Source: DASQZK01 sp963809925 (lineage in GTDB: Bacteria > Bacteroidota > Bacteroidia > Bacteroidales > GCA-2748055). Taken from it: a stretch of 64,000 nucleotides of DNA. The stretch covers positions 372,001 through 436,000 of the forward strand of contig CAWELH010000010.1 in assembly GCA_963809925.1 (NCBI GenBank). The letters are read 5' to 3'. The notes under the pieces are model-generated. The model was not told where the DNA came from. It saw only the letters and a program-made list of their open reading frames with translations, and searched no databases. The position numbers and the translations under genes were made by a program. How positions within the stretch are numbered: position 1 is the stretch's first letter; each line of letters opens with the position of its first letter. This document shows, in pieces, positions 24,276-34,164 of the stretch.

Positions 24276-26380
24276 TAGCAGGACTACTACATTTCAACCT
24301 GATTTATGCCATCGGAATGATGCTTGTTCATTCCATCTGGCAGCTGGCGCTGGTATACCTGGTTATGCAGTTGGTGCTTACATCGCTCGGGCCAACCGCA
24401 TCGACGGTAAAATACCGGGTGGCAATATTTTCCATGCTGTCAGGTCTTGTGTTGGCAGGCATCACATTTATTGTGTATTATAAAGCTGAAAACAAGGATC
24501 TGGCGGGGATAGCGCGGTTGTTACCCATGAATGAGACGACTGTGATTCCACATCCGGTGGCAGATCCGGGAAGAATTCAAAGTGATTACGGTACAGAAAG
24601 GCTCAGACCATACCTTCCGGGGCTCGTAACGGTTTACCTCACAGGTCTGGTCATCATGTGTTTCCGCATTATCATGGGTTCGGTGTACATGCATCGTCAT
24701 GCCCGCCTGGGGGTCAGCACACCCTCCGGTGACGTAAGCGCTGCTTTTCAGGCTTTATGCCGTAGGGTTGGTGTGAAGCAGGCGGTCAGGTTGCTGGAAT
24801 CGGTTATTATTAGGGTACCGGAAGTTCTGGGTTATTTCCGACCTCTCATCATTGTACCTGCTGGTTTTTTTGCTGATATGCCATTTGATCAGGCTGAAGC
24901 CATTTTATCTCATGAATTGGCTCATATCAAGCGTAAAGATTTCCTATTCAATATATTTCAATCTGTTATAGAAATGCTTTTCTTTTATCATCCGGCCATT
25001 TACCTGATTTCTGCACGGATCAGAGATGAGCGTGAGAACTGCTGTGATGATATGGCCCTTGCCAGTTGTCCCGGAAAGGTAACATATGCAAAGGCGCTGG
25101 CCAATATGGCTGAAAACCAGTTAAAACCCTCCTACCCTGCCGTTGCGCTGGTTAGCGGAAGGAGAAACCTTCTGGACAGGATTAAACGAATACTAAATCA
25201 CGAACATATGAAAACAAAGATATCAGATAAATTATTGGCTGGAGTTATTATACTCGCCGGCTTCGGAATTATAATAATTACCGGTGCCGCAGCGATGAAC
25301 AAACTTAGTATCAAAGGTAACGATCAGGGAAAAGATTTTAGCTTCAACCTGCTGCATTCTCCAAATGGCAATACCACAGCATCAGACTCCCTGATCACGG
25401 TTGACGAACGTACTGTCGTGATCAAACAGGATGACAAGAAAGGTAAAAGTCACACCTATGAGATGGAATTTAAGAATGAAAAGCTTGATAAGCTTAAAGT
25501 AGACGGGAAAAATATTTCCGCTTCGAAATTTAAAGATTACGAGGATGTGATACAAAAAACATTGGATTCCTTAAGGGCAGACGCAGAAAAAGACGAAATG
25601 TCATCGGATGATATGCAGAAAAATGGAATGAAGAAGATCCGGATTGAAATAGAGGATGCAAGGGATAGCCTGAGTCATAGTGACACAGCCGCGATCAACA
25701 AGAAGATCCGGATTGCCATCGTAGATATGGATCAGGGTAAAAAGCATGCAGATAATGAAAAGATGAGGTTGGAGACGAAAAAGATCGAATTGGATAGTCT
25801 GAGTCTTCTGTTGAATAGTAAGCTGTCGGAACAAAAGATGAAGGAGATTCAAGTTGAAATCCAACGAGCAAAGAAGGATATGGACAAGGATAAATTCTTG
25901 CTTGAACTTAACGGAAACCACGTATTTATGATTCATCCCGGATCAGATAGCATGGTAGTGATCATGGACAAGGCAGCTTCCGAATTCGACCAGAATAAAT
26001 TCCACAATCATGTATTCTTCAGCCCCGATTCTCTGGATAGTAACGATAGCTTCCAACTGAATGAGATGAACTTTGATGAGATTGAGAAGAACTTTGAAGA
26101 TATTGACTGGGACAAAACCATGTCATTCTCCGCAACAGGTATGAATCCGCTACGTGTCCTGATTGCAGATTCATCACATGTGTTCATCAGCCACCCGGAT
26201 CTTCAACAGCTTGAAGAACAACTTCAAAGAGCGTTAGAGTCAGTGGAACGTATTAATAACGAAAACATTTCCAGGAAACTCGAAGAATCACAAAAACATC
26301 TTGAGAAAGCGCAGCAAAACCTGGAGAACACACTTTTGGAACTGGAAAAAGATAAGAAGAAGGAAAAAGAAAAAAAGTGA
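24272..26380 (+). CDS. BlaR1-like M56 membrane metallopeptidase with a charged C-terminal region
   Basis: 702 aa. Four transmembrane segments lie in the first ~350 residues, and the zinc motif HELAH is at 214-218 with a downstream acidic ligand in RDERENCC. A further TM (about 322-345) leads to an extracytoplasmic C-terminal half. That half is not a penicillin-binding sensor. It is an acidic and lysine-rich, largely helical region with coiled-coil stretches (residues about 440-540 and 655-702). Its start overlaps blaI by ATGA, so the pair is coupled. The input signal is unknown. It ends three bases before the stop of the convergent LytTR gene. Confidence 0.9.
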   Translation: MIAGLLHFNLIYAIGMMLVHSIWQLALVYLVMQLVLTSLGPTASTVKYRVAIFSMLSGLVLAGITFIVYYKAENKDLAGIARLLPMNETTVIPHPVADPGRIQSDYGTERLRPYLPGLVTVYLTGLVIMCFRIIMGSVYMHRHARLGVSTPSGDVSAAFQALCRRVGVKQAVRLLESVIIRVPEVLGYFRPLIIVPAGFFADMPFDQAEAILSHELAHIKRKDFLFNIFQSVIEMLFFYHPAIYLISARIRDERENCCDDMALASCPGKVTYAKALANMAENQLKPSYPAVALVSGRRNLLDRIKRILNHEHMKTKISDKLLAGVIILAGFGIIIITGAAAMNKLSIKGNDQGKDFSFNLLHSPNGNTTASDSLITVDERTVVIKQDDKKGKSHTYEMEFKNEKLDKLKVDGKNISASKFKDYEDVIQKTLDSLRADAEKDEMSSDDMQKNGMKKIRIEIEDARDSLSHSDTAAINKKIRIAIVDMDQGKKHADNEKMRLETKKIELDSLSLLLNSKLSEQKMKEIQVEIQRAKKDMDKDKFLLELNGNHVFMIHPGSDSMVVIMDKAASEFDQNKFHNHVFFSPDSLDSNDSFQLNEMNFDEIEKNFEDIDWDKTMSFSATGMNPLRVLIADSSHVFISHPDLQQLEEQLQRALESVERINNENISRKLEESQKHLEKAQQNLENTLLELEKDKKKEKEKK

Positions 26381-26383
26381 CAG

Positions 26384-27142
26384 TTACCTGTCCAGCCACC
26401 GCCTGAATTCATGGGTTCTGGCTGCGCTCACATAAATTTCTTCATTGGAAGAAGGCCGGATCATCACTAGGATCCGGCTTTTTGAGAGTACATGGATTTT
26501 ATCGATGGCCCTGAAGCTGATCATATACTTCCTGTTGATCCTGAAGAATTCGTCAGGATCCAGGATGTCGGCAAGGTGATCGAGAGAAAATTCCACCGGA
26601 TACCAAACATTGTCGGAAGAACAAAGAAAGGTGGACTTGTCGGTGGAAACAAACCAGGCAATTTCGGCCATTTCCACTGATCTTATCCTTGTACCTGCAT
26701 TTACGAGAAAGCGTTTTTTATAGATTTTCTGCTGCCCGCTGAGCAGAGCAATTATTTCATCCCTATTCATGACTGGCCCGGACGAACTGAGTTTTCTGTA
26801 TTTTTGAAGGCTATGCGACAGTTTAGTGCTGTCGATAGGTTTCAGAAGGTAATCGATACTGTTTAGCTCAAATGCTTTGATGGCATACTCATCATATGCA
26901 GTGGTGAAAATTACAAAGGAATCTACGTTTACCTGCCGAAAGATTTCAAAGCTTTGTCCATCGGAAAGCTGAATATCGAGCAAGATAAGATCCGGTGCCG
27001 GATTTGATTTCAGCCAATTCACCGATGCTGTAATGCTTTCCATACGTCCGATAATTTCAGCCGAAGGTTCTGCATTCAGCAGCAGTTTCTCGAGCCTGTT
27101 TGCAGCCGCTTTCTCGTCTTCGATGATCAGTACTTTAATCAT
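26384..27142 (-). CDS. LytTR-family response regulator
   Basis: 252 aa. Receiver domain with phospho-acceptor aspartate in LILLDIQLSDG and lysine in YLLKPID, then a LytTR DNA-binding domain from about residue 145 (FLVNAGTRIRSVEMAEI to the C-terminus). The start codon overlaps the kinase stop by ATGA. It is the last gene of an operon that begins with the TonB-dependent receptor, and the kinase is its evident partner. Confidence 0.93.
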   Translation of the reverse strand: MIKVLIIEDEKAAANRLEKLLLNAEPSAEIIGRMESITASVNWLKSNPAPDLILLDIQLSDGQSFEIFRQVNVDSFVIFTTAYDEYAIKAFELNSIDYLLKPIDSTKLSHSLQKYRKLSSSGPVMNRDEIIALLSGQQKIYKKRFLVNAGTRIRSVEMAEIAWFVSTDKSTFLCSSDNVWYPVEFSLDHLADILDPDEFFRINRKYMISFRAIDKIHVLSKSRILVMIRPSSNEEIYVSAARTHEFRRWLDR

Positions 27143-28155
27143 TGGGAGGAAAGGGTTAAAAGTGGAAGATCGACTCTGAATGTGAGATCCGTTTCCATAA
27201 TTTCCATTTTTCTGGATGTAAAGAACCGATATCGTTGTTGGATATTCTCCAAACCGTGTCCGGTGGAAGGAATGTCACCCTTGATGAGCTGTTTCTTATT
27301 TTCCACAACCAACTTTTCACCCTCTGGTCTGATGATGATCCTGAGGGGTTTCTCCGTTGAAATTATATTGTGTTTTATGCAATTTTCAACAAGCATCTCC
27401 ACGGATAGAGGTGGTATAAGATAGAGATGGTGTTTCTCCTCCACTTCATTAATAAATATCAACGCATCTCCGAATCTGGATTTTTGAATTTCTATATAAT
27501 TGCTGACCATTTCCAGCTCTTCCTTCAAATGCACCAGCTCCTTTTCGTGGTTATTAAGAAGGTATCTCATAAAGGCCGACATATTTTGTATATGTTTAAC
27601 AGCCAATGGTTTATCATCAACAAGGCTGGTTAAGCTATTAAGACTATTGAAGAGAAAATGCGGATTTACCTGGGCCTTCAGCGTATCGTACCTGGCTTCA
27701 ATGTTTGCCTTTTCAAGGCGAACAGATTTAGAGAAGTTCTCTTTCCACTGGAAATAGAAAAAAACAGCCTCATGTATAGCTGTGATAAGGAAGGTAATAA
27801 GAAACGTAACAAAGGTTTCCAAAACAGGGTTTTCAACATCCACTTCAATTCCTGCCAGTTTTGTGCTGTACAAGACAAGAAGAGCGAAAACGATGACATA
27901 AACAGCAATTAATATTATTTCATAAATCAGGTGCCTGACTGGAGTTCTTTCCCAGGGAAATCGTTTCCAGAGGTATCTGACAATTGCCATACATCCTATC
28001 CAGAGACCTGCTGTCATGATCAGTCCCTGAGCCAGCTGAAAAAAACCGCCTTTCACAGCCTCTTCCCCTTTTGCCAGAATGTAGATAATACCGATGATTA
28101 CCGCGGTGAGCAGAATAAGCGGGATCATTTTTTTTATGGTATAGTTTTCCATCAT
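27139..28155 (-). CDS. LytS-like sensor histidine kinase
   Basis: About 338 aa. Four transmembrane helices (about 9-28, 41-60, 77-97 and 115-135) precede a His_kinase domain with phospho-acceptor histidine in QVNPHFLFNSLNSL. An atypical HATPase domain follows, with VEMLVENCIKHN and STGHGLENIQQRY. The frame opens at 28317, but that stretch overlaps the receptor gene's 3' end and is not part of the family. ATG ATG at 28155/28152 opens the first TM. There is no extracytoplasmic sensor domain, so the signal may come from within the membrane or from the receptor encoded just upstream. Confidence 0.9.
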   Translation of the reverse strand: MMENYTIKKMIPLILLTAVIIGIIYILAKGEEAVKGGFFQLAQGLIMTAGLWIGCMAIVRYLWKRFPWERTPVRHLIYEIILIAVYVIVFALLVLYSTKLAGIEVDVENPVLETFVTFLITFLITAIHEAVFFYFQWKENFSKSVRLEKANIEARYDTLKAQVNPHFLFNSLNSLTSLVDDKPLAVKHIQNMSAFMRYLLNNHEKELVHLKEELEMVSNYIEIQKSRFGDALIFINEVEEKHHLYLIPPLSVEMLVENCIKHNIISTEKPLRIIIRPEGEKLVVENKKQLIKGDIPSTGHGLENIQQRYRFFTSRKMEIMETDLTFRVDLPLLTLSSQ

Positions 28156-28189
28156 TTTGGAATAGTCTAAACTACAAATTTTTTCCCTT

Positions 28190-30580
28190 TCAGAAGCGGA
28201 TGCGATATAAAAACATCGGGATGAAGCCCTGTTGGTATACGTCATAAACCTCACCTTTTGAGACATCAAAACTCTGAATAAAAAGGCTTCTGTAACCGGT
28301 AATGTTCTGAAGATCAATCGCCCATTCCTGGCTGAAACCCTTTCCGTTCATCCTGAGACCAAATCTGAGATCGGTTCTGAAATACGGATCATACTTGTGG
28401 GCGTAGGCATCACTCCAGTTGCGTACTTCTTCATTTCTTTCGATGGAGGCATCCACGTCTACCGGAACATACCTGCGGCCACCTGCCAATACTGATTTCA
28501 GATCGATGGTTAGCGTCATCTTTTCTCCAAGAGGCCATTCATATCCGGCAAGGGTGTTAATTACATAATTTCCATTAAAGGCGGTATTTCTCCACATATC
28601 ATCCGAACCCTGATATTTTGAGTTAAACAGTGATGTTGTAACCAGAAAGTAAGATCCCCTACTCAGAAATTTCTCAAGCGTGAATTCAACACCATAATTA
28701 CGCCCCTTTCCTTTATTAATCAATGAATCTTCGGCTGGCATACCAAAATTATCACCGGCATTGAGCATAGAAAATTCTCTGAATGAGGCTTTTACCGGAA
28801 CATCGTAAAGGTACTGATAGTAGGATTCAAGTTTAAGTCGGATATTCTTTGTTATCATCAGGGTATACCCTGCTACGAAGTGGTTGCTGCGGGTAAATCC
28901 CAGATCTTCGTTTGTTTTCAGGTATGATCCGTTCTGTTCAAGGTAGGACTGATAGAAATAAACCACTCTAGGCTGCAACTGGCTATGCATTCCAAAACCG
29001 GCATTAAGGGTCTGATTTGTTCTTAACCGGTATTCAAGAGCGAGCCGGGGTTCAACAGCCAGTTGGTTATTGAGTACCTCATATTGCAGGTGCAATCCGG
29101 AATATGATATTAATTTATCGCTGAATTTATGTCTGAATTGCGAAAAGGCCTGATAGAGCATCATATTTCCATTGATATTGGCGTAGGTAACAAACTTCTT
29201 GTATTCTGAGCTCTGTACACTATCCAGGTAGTCAATAGTATAGAGATCTGCATTAATACCCATACTGTAGTCATTCTTAGAATTGATCTTCCTGCTATAC
29301 TGAACTGACAGGGAAAGTTTGTTCTCACCTTCGTAATTCCTGACATAGGGCTGAACGAGAGCACCCTCCTCTTTCAATGAATCAAGTACGGCTCTCGATT
29401 TTGTTTGTTGCCAGGATACAATCGTTTTGATTTTAGATTTTTCATTTAGGAAATATACATGGCTGAGGCCGAAAGCTGCCAGGTCTGAGCCAAAATTTGT
29501 CGCGATGCCTCGGGAGTTATAAGAGTTCTCAAGTGTATCACTAACATCCCTGCCGAGTTCTATATAACTGTTTCCCCACAAACCAAACAGTTTAAAGCGT
29601 CCGGCTTTCGTTCCGGGTACATCCACCAGAAAGGTGAAATCCTTATATTTTGGGATGGCTGTACCGGTGCCGAGACTAAACCCCAGGTCGCTTAACACTT
29701 CCAGGGTTGAGTAGCGAAAGTTGGCGAGATAACTTGGATTTGTCCCACTTTCCTTTTTCATCAGAGGGCCTTCCACCCCTGCTTCAAAACCATTGAAGCC
29801 AACCTGACCCGTAAATTCGGTTTTTTGGTTGTTTCCGGAGCGTAATCGCAAATCAAAAGCACCTGCAATGGCATTGCCATATTCAGCCGGAAAAGCTCCT
29901 GTGAGAAAGTCACTGTTTGCGAGAAGGTTATTGTTTATCATACTTACCGGTCCACCCGTTGTACCCAGCGCACCAAAATGATTGGGATTAGGAATTTCAA
30001 TCCCTTCGAGACGCCATAGTACACCTATTGGTGAATTACCTCGGATAATAATGTCGTTGCGGGAATCATTTTGCGTCATCACACCTGCATAATTGGCGAC
30101 CATACGTGCAGGATCGCCCAGACTTCCGGCAAAACGCTCTGTCTCCTCTACCGAGAACGTCCTGGCACTTACGATGGCGTTGTCGTTTATCGTCTTTTCC
30201 TTATTCTGGTCGGGCCTGACGGTAATGGTTTCAATATCATATGGTTTTTCTTCAAGCCTCACAACGACCGACATTTCTTTTCCGCTCACAAGCAGCAGGT
30301 TGTTTATGACGGCTTTTTCATAACCGACGTAGCTTACGGCGATGGAACGGCGTCCAAGCGGAACACCCTTCAGCCTGAAAAAGCCGGTTGCATCAGTTAT
30401 CGTGCCGATCACCGGATCCATTCCTGAAACGACCACTGTGGCTCCAATCAGTGGCTGACCTGTAATGTTGTCGACAACGGTGCCGATGATATCCTGTCTA
30501 AGGCTTCCTTCAGCAACCTCAGCGCTCGTAAAGGAGGCACTGGATAGGGCTATTAAAAAGATGAAATAAATGTGTTTCAT
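28190..30580 (-). CDS. TonB-dependent receptor with carboxypeptidase-regulatory-like domain
   Basis: 796 aa outer-membrane protein. Signal peptide MKHIYFIFLIALSSASFTSA, then a CarboxypepD_reg-like beta-sandwich (IIGTVVDNITGQPLIGATVVV), a plug domain (about 125-235, including NDIIIRGNSPIGVLWRLEG) and a 22-strand-type barrel ending in YRIRF, an aromatic C-terminal residue. Substrate unknown. No SusD-like gene is near. It is the first gene of an operon with a LytS-like kinase (34 bp downstream) and a LytTR regulator, so its ligand may also be the regulatory cue. Confidence 0.92.
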   Translation of the reverse strand: MKHIYFIFLIALSSASFTSAEVAEGSLRQDIIGTVVDNITGQPLIGATVVVSGMDPVIGTITDATGFFRLKGVPLGRRSIAVSYVGYEKAVINNLLLVSGKEMSVVVRLEEKPYDIETITVRPDQNKEKTINDNAIVSARTFSVEETERFAGSLGDPARMVANYAGVMTQNDSRNDIIIRGNSPIGVLWRLEGIEIPNPNHFGALGTTGGPVSMINNNLLANSDFLTGAFPAEYGNAIAGAFDLRLRSGNNQKTEFTGQVGFNGFEAGVEGPLMKKESGTNPSYLANFRYSTLEVLSDLGFSLGTGTAIPKYKDFTFLVDVPGTKAGRFKLFGLWGNSYIELGRDVSDTLENSYNSRGIATNFGSDLAAFGLSHVYFLNEKSKIKTIVSWQQTKSRAVLDSLKEEGALVQPYVRNYEGENKLSLSVQYSRKINSKNDYSMGINADLYTIDYLDSVQSSEYKKFVTYANINGNMMLYQAFSQFRHKFSDKLISYSGLHLQYEVLNNQLAVEPRLALEYRLRTNQTLNAGFGMHSQLQPRVVYFYQSYLEQNGSYLKTNEDLGFTRSNHFVAGYTLMITKNIRLKLESYYQYLYDVPVKASFREFSMLNAGDNFGMPAEDSLINKGKGRNYGVEFTLEKFLSRGSYFLVTTSLFNSKYQGSDDMWRNTAFNGNYVINTLAGYEWPLGEKMTLTIDLKSVLAGGRRYVPVDVDASIERNEEVRNWSDAYAHKYDPYFRTDLRFGLRMNGKGFSQEWAIDLQNITGYRSLFIQSFDVSKGEVYDVYQQGFIPMFLYRIRF

Positions 30581-30605
30581 GATCCTGGTGGTTACTATTT
30601 TGGAT

Positions 30606-30613
30606 CAAATGTA
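30606..30613 (-). promoter_or_regulatory. -7 promoter element of the receptor-kinase-regulator operon
   Basis: The minus strand reads TACATTTG, a perfect TAnnTTTG, placing the start near 30599, about 19 nt before the receptor start codon. I see no good -33. Confidence 0.5.
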
Positions 30614-31015
30614 TGTATGGATCCTCCGCTGGGAAAGAAAAAGACGATGAACGGGAATTTTTGGGGTTGAATCACTTATTTTAGATTATGTATAAGGAAA
30701 ATTAGAAAAATCCATTATGTTCATATTGAGAACCAAAATACTGAAAAATAATTTTTCCTGTTTCATCCGGCCCGAATAGTGTATGCGTAACCATCTCGGT
30801 CATAAATTCCTCCGGTGTGGATATCCGTGATTCCAGTATCTCTCAGAAATCTGAGGCTGTCTTTGGAACATCCATACAATGCATGGATTCCAGGATGATC
30901 ATTTTAAATAATAGAATAAATAACAGTCATGGAGAAAATGGAGGTTTCGGTAATCTTTATTCACCGAATCAGGATAGTGTGAAAGAAGAATCCGGAATCA
31001 GTAGTAAAATAAGAT
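30614..31015. other. Intergenic region without a convincing gene
   Basis: About 400 bp. One 33-codon frame on the minus strand (30702-30803) has an unusually good ribosome-binding site (GGAGGAATTT before ATG), but its sequence resembles nothing I know and it lies just upstream of the receptor promoter. I treat it as unproven. Confidence 0.35.
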
Positions 31016-31336
31016 TTAAGACTCCTTCTCCAGTATATCATTCACCCAGCTCATTCCGGCCATCACATTTGGGAAGCCAATGGTATTGGTTAATAGCAGG
31101 ACGGTATGTCTGATTTCCTCGTGTGTGGCTCCGGCTTCAATGGCCCGCTTTGTATGACTGTGTGTTGCACCTTCCGATTTTAGCGTTACGGATGCTCCAA
31201 GCTGAATGAGTTGAGCCATCTTTTCATCGAGTGGTCCGGCGTTTTTGGCAGCATCTCCAAGTTTTTCTACAGCCTTAAGATAATTAGGGTGGTGCTTTTT
31301 TACAATTTCATAATGTGAAGCAATTTTACGGTCCAT
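31016..31336 (-). CDS. Carboxymuconolactone decarboxylase/AhpD-like protein lacking the cysteine pair
   Basis: 106-aa helical protein of the CMD family. Recognisable motifs are LDEKMAQLIQLGASVTL and HTKRAIEAGATHEEIRHTVLL. Peroxidase-type members carry CxxC at the point where this protein reads SEGATHSHT. It contains no cysteine at all, so AhpD-like thiol chemistry is excluded and the function is unclear. It is divergent from the YyaL-type gene. Confidence 0.88.
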   Translation of the reverse strand: MDRKIASHYEIVKKHHPNYLKAVEKLGDAAKNAGPLDEKMAQLIQLGASVTLKSEGATHSHTKRAIEAGATHEEIRHTVLLLTNTIGFPNVMAGMSWVNDILEKES

Positions 31337-31440
31337 GGTGTTTCGTTTTAACAGGTTCGGAAATTCAGGTTAACAATCAGGCTGATCCTGATAAACTAAT
31401 TATGTTAACATGTGTTAGAATGGAAAAGTTTTTAGGTACT

Positions 31441-33438
31441 ATGGAGAAACATACGAACCGTCTCATCGGGGAAAACAGTCCATATCTGTTGCAACATGCC
31501 CATAACCCGGTTGACTGGCTGCCATGGGGAGAAGAGGCATTGGACATGGCAATAAAGGCACATAAACTGATCTTTGTAAGTATCGGCTATGCATCCTGCC
31601 ACTGGTGTCATGTAATGGAAAGAGAGTCGTTTGAAAATAAAGCGATCGCAGAATTACTAAACAATAATTTCGTATGTATAAAGGTCGATCGTCAGGAAAG
31701 GCCCGATATAGATCAGGTTTATATGTCGGCTGTTCAACTAATGAGCGGAAATGGAGGCTGGCCTTTAAACTGCTTTGCTACTCCTGAAGCAAAGCCTTTT
31801 TATGGAGGCACTTATTTCCCTCCTTCTCAACTAAAAGACATCATCCTTCAACTGAAGGATATCTGGAGTACTACTCCTCAGAAAATTAATAAGGCTGCAG
31901 AAAGTTTATATGATGGCATCGCAAATTCTGAATTGGTGAAGAATAGAGTCGGGGATTTTGACAATTCCAATCCAAAAGATATATATAAATCCCTTTCTGA
32001 GGAATTTGATCCGGAAGAAGGGGGTATGAAAAGAGTGCCTAAATTTCCTATGCCAGGCATATACAGGTATATTTTACACTTTTATCATTACTCGGGATTC
32101 CAGCCGGCGCTGGATCATGCAATACTTACAACATCGAAGATTATCAGGGGTGGCATCTACGACCAGCTAGACGGCGGGATTGCCCGTTATTCGACAGACC
32201 GGAAGTGGATTGTACCGCATTTTGAGAAGATGCTGTATGATAATGCCCAGTTTATCAGTCTTTTATCTGAACTCTTCGCGTTGACAGGGAACACCCTTTT
32301 CAGACGGGCTTTATCAGAGTGCACAGGATTTTTAGAAAACGAGATGACCGGTAAGTCAGGTGGTTTTTATTCATCGATGGACGCAGACAGTGGAAATGAG
32401 GAGGGAAAATATTATGCCTGGGATGCGGTTGAAATTGACGAAATTGCAGGCAGTGATTCCGGGCTTGTAAAATCTTACTGGGGTGTTACAAAGAATGGTA
32501 ACTGGGAAGACGGCAAAAATGTCCTGGCTGCTACAAAGACAACAGAGGAATTGTCAGCTCTTTTTGATGTACCTGCCGCTGAAATTGTGAAGATCATCGC
32601 GAAAATTTCAAAAAAGCTTAATTCCTACCGCAAACAGAGAGAAAAACCGACACTGGATACAAAGATACTGACTTCATGGAACTCCCTAATGGTAAAGGCC
32701 TATGCTGAGGCATGGCAGGCTACCGGAGAACAACATTATTATGATTCCGCACTTATGCTTGGTCAATTTATAAGGATGAACCTGGTGACAGATGCGTCTA
32801 CGGTAAAACGCAGCCTCAAAGGCAATACACCGGGTTTTTTGGATGATTATGCCTTTACCATTGATAGTTTTCTGTTGTTGTACCAAATTAGTTTTGAAGA
32901 AGATTGGCTGAAACTGTCTGAAAAAATTATTGAACAGGTGATACAGGAATTCTTCAACCATGATACCGGTATGTTTCATTATGCTTCCGCTAAACAATCA
33001 GACCTAGTAATCAGGCAGACAGATGTTACGGATAATGTTATTCCGTCATCAAACTCCGTCTTCGCCCATGCCCTCTTTTTGGCTTCACGTTATTTTGACA
33101 ACGAGATGTATGCAGGAATTGCGCGCCAGATGGTACAGAATATCATACCCTATCTCAGAAAGGCACCTTCTTTCTTTTCCGGATGGGCAAAGCTCTCTTT
33201 GTTGATGAAGCAGGGTCCGAAAGAAGTTGTAATAACAGGCCCCGACTTTAAAAAGTCAAGGGAAGGCTTTACAGGGAAATACCTTCCTGATGTCATTTTT
33301 GCCGGGGCGGAGGAACATAGTTCCCTGTCCTTGTTCCATGAACGGTTCGTAAAGGGACAAAACAGGATTTATGTTTGCCATGACGGAACATGCAAACTCC
33401 CTGTGAGTTCTGCAGGGCAGGCACTGGAACAAATTTGA
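31441..33438 (+). CDS. YyaL/SSP411-type protein with thioredoxin-like domain (DUF255)
   Basis: About 665 aa. The N-terminal DUF255 thioredoxin-like domain (NRLIGENSPYLLQHAHNPVDW) has a CHWC motif in ASCHWCHVMERESF. An alpha/alpha-toroid region like the N-acylglucosamine 2-epimerase superfamily follows (HFEKMLYDNAQF, then WNSLMVKAYAEA). Family members are widespread and uncharacterised. Upstream in-frame ATGs exist at 31402 and 31420, but 31441 opens the conserved domain. It is predicted cytoplasmic. Confidence 0.9.
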   Translation: MEKHTNRLIGENSPYLLQHAHNPVDWLPWGEEALDMAIKAHKLIFVSIGYASCHWCHVMERESFENKAIAELLNNNFVCIKVDRQERPDIDQVYMSAVQLMSGNGGWPLNCFATPEAKPFYGGTYFPPSQLKDIILQLKDIWSTTPQKINKAAESLYDGIANSELVKNRVGDFDNSNPKDIYKSLSEEFDPEEGGMKRVPKFPMPGIYRYILHFYHYSGFQPALDHAILTTSKIIRGGIYDQLDGGIARYSTDRKWIVPHFEKMLYDNAQFISLLSELFALTGNTLFRRALSECTGFLENEMTGKSGGFYSSMDADSGNEEGKYYAWDAVEIDEIAGSDSGLVKSYWGVTKNGNWEDGKNVLAATKTTEELSALFDVPAAEIVKIIAKISKKLNSYRKQREKPTLDTKILTSWNSLMVKAYAEAWQATGEQHYYDSALMLGQFIRMNLVTDASTVKRSLKGNTPGFLDDYAFTIDSFLLLYQISFEEDWLKLSEKIIEQVIQEFFNHDTGMFHYASAKQSDLVIRQTDVTDNVIPSSNSVFAHALFLASRYFDNEMYAGIARQMVQNIIPYLRKAPSFFSGWAKLSLLMKQGPKEVVITGPDFKKSREGFTGKYLPDVIFAGAEEHSSLSLFHERFVKGQNRIYVCHDGTCKLPVSSAGQALEQI

Positions 33439-33450
33439 AATTAATCCTCT

Positions 33451-34140
33451 TCAGTCCTTTCTGATGAGCCTGATATTGCGGAATTCAACCGGTGCACCTT
33501 CACTTTGCAAGGCAATCCAGCCGCTTGTACGGTTTAGCGCCGATGCTGTATTCTGGAGTACGCCATTGACGTAAACCGTTACTGAGTCGCCTGACACCCT
33601 GATATCGTAAAGGTTCCATTCGCCCGAGGGATTTTCGGAACTATCATGTAATTTATTTACAGCCATATTAGTTTTATCCAGATGTTCCGTAAAATCGAGT
33701 CTTCCCATAGCGATGAAATCGCCGGCATTTCCATGATAAAGCTGGCATTCCAAACATTCCGGGAATACCTTATCCTCATTTACATGCAGAAAAACACCAC
33801 TGTTGCCGGCATCTTTGGGCCAACGCCATTCAACCAACAGATTGTAATTGGAGTATTTTTCTTTGGTTCTCACATAGCCAAACGGTTCACCGGTTGTGCA
33901 TATCATACCGTCTTTCACGAAGAATGTGGAATCCGGTGCGGCAAGGCTGTCTTTGAGAACAATTTGCCAGTTGTTCAGATCATTTCCGTTAAATAGGGCA
34001 ATGGTGTCGGTAACATTTGCGATTTCCGAATTTCTCTTACCCTTCTCAGTCTTTACACTGATCAGAACAATAATCGCAATGATGACCAGAACAATGAGTA
34101 TCCTTATGATACTTTGTCGTTCAGTAATTTTCATAGACAT
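33451..34140 (-). CDS. Membrane-anchored DUF1080 (3-keto-disaccharide hydrolase-like) protein
   Basis: 229 aa. An N-terminal membrane helix (IIRILIVLVIIAIIVLISV) is followed by a single DUF1080 domain (ALFNGNDLNNWQIV ... KDAGNSGVFLHV ... GWIALQSEGAPVEFRNIRL). DUF1080 is a lectin-like jelly roll, and members are implicated in binding or hydrolysing 3-keto-glycosides. The gene lies 24 bp after the M14 peptidase gene and is probably cotranscribed with it. Confidence 0.88.
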   Translation of the reverse strand: MSMKITERQSIIRILIVLVIIAIIVLISVKTEKGKRNSEIANVTDTIALFNGNDLNNWQIVLKDSLAAPDSTFFVKDGMICTTGEPFGYVRTKEKYSNYNLLVEWRWPKDAGNSGVFLHVNEDKVFPECLECQLYHGNAGDFIAMGRLDFTEHLDKTNMAVNKLHDSSENPSGEWNLYDIRVSGDSVTVYVNGVLQNTASALNRTSGWIALQSEGAPVEFRNIRLIRKD

Positions 34141-34164
34141 GAGATTCGTTTTAGTTAATGATAA

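Noticed and set aside
30702..30803. 33-codon minus-strand frame with GGAGGAATTT before its ATG
   Set aside because: Good ribosome site but no recognisable protein, promoter or conservation evidence. Not called as a gene.
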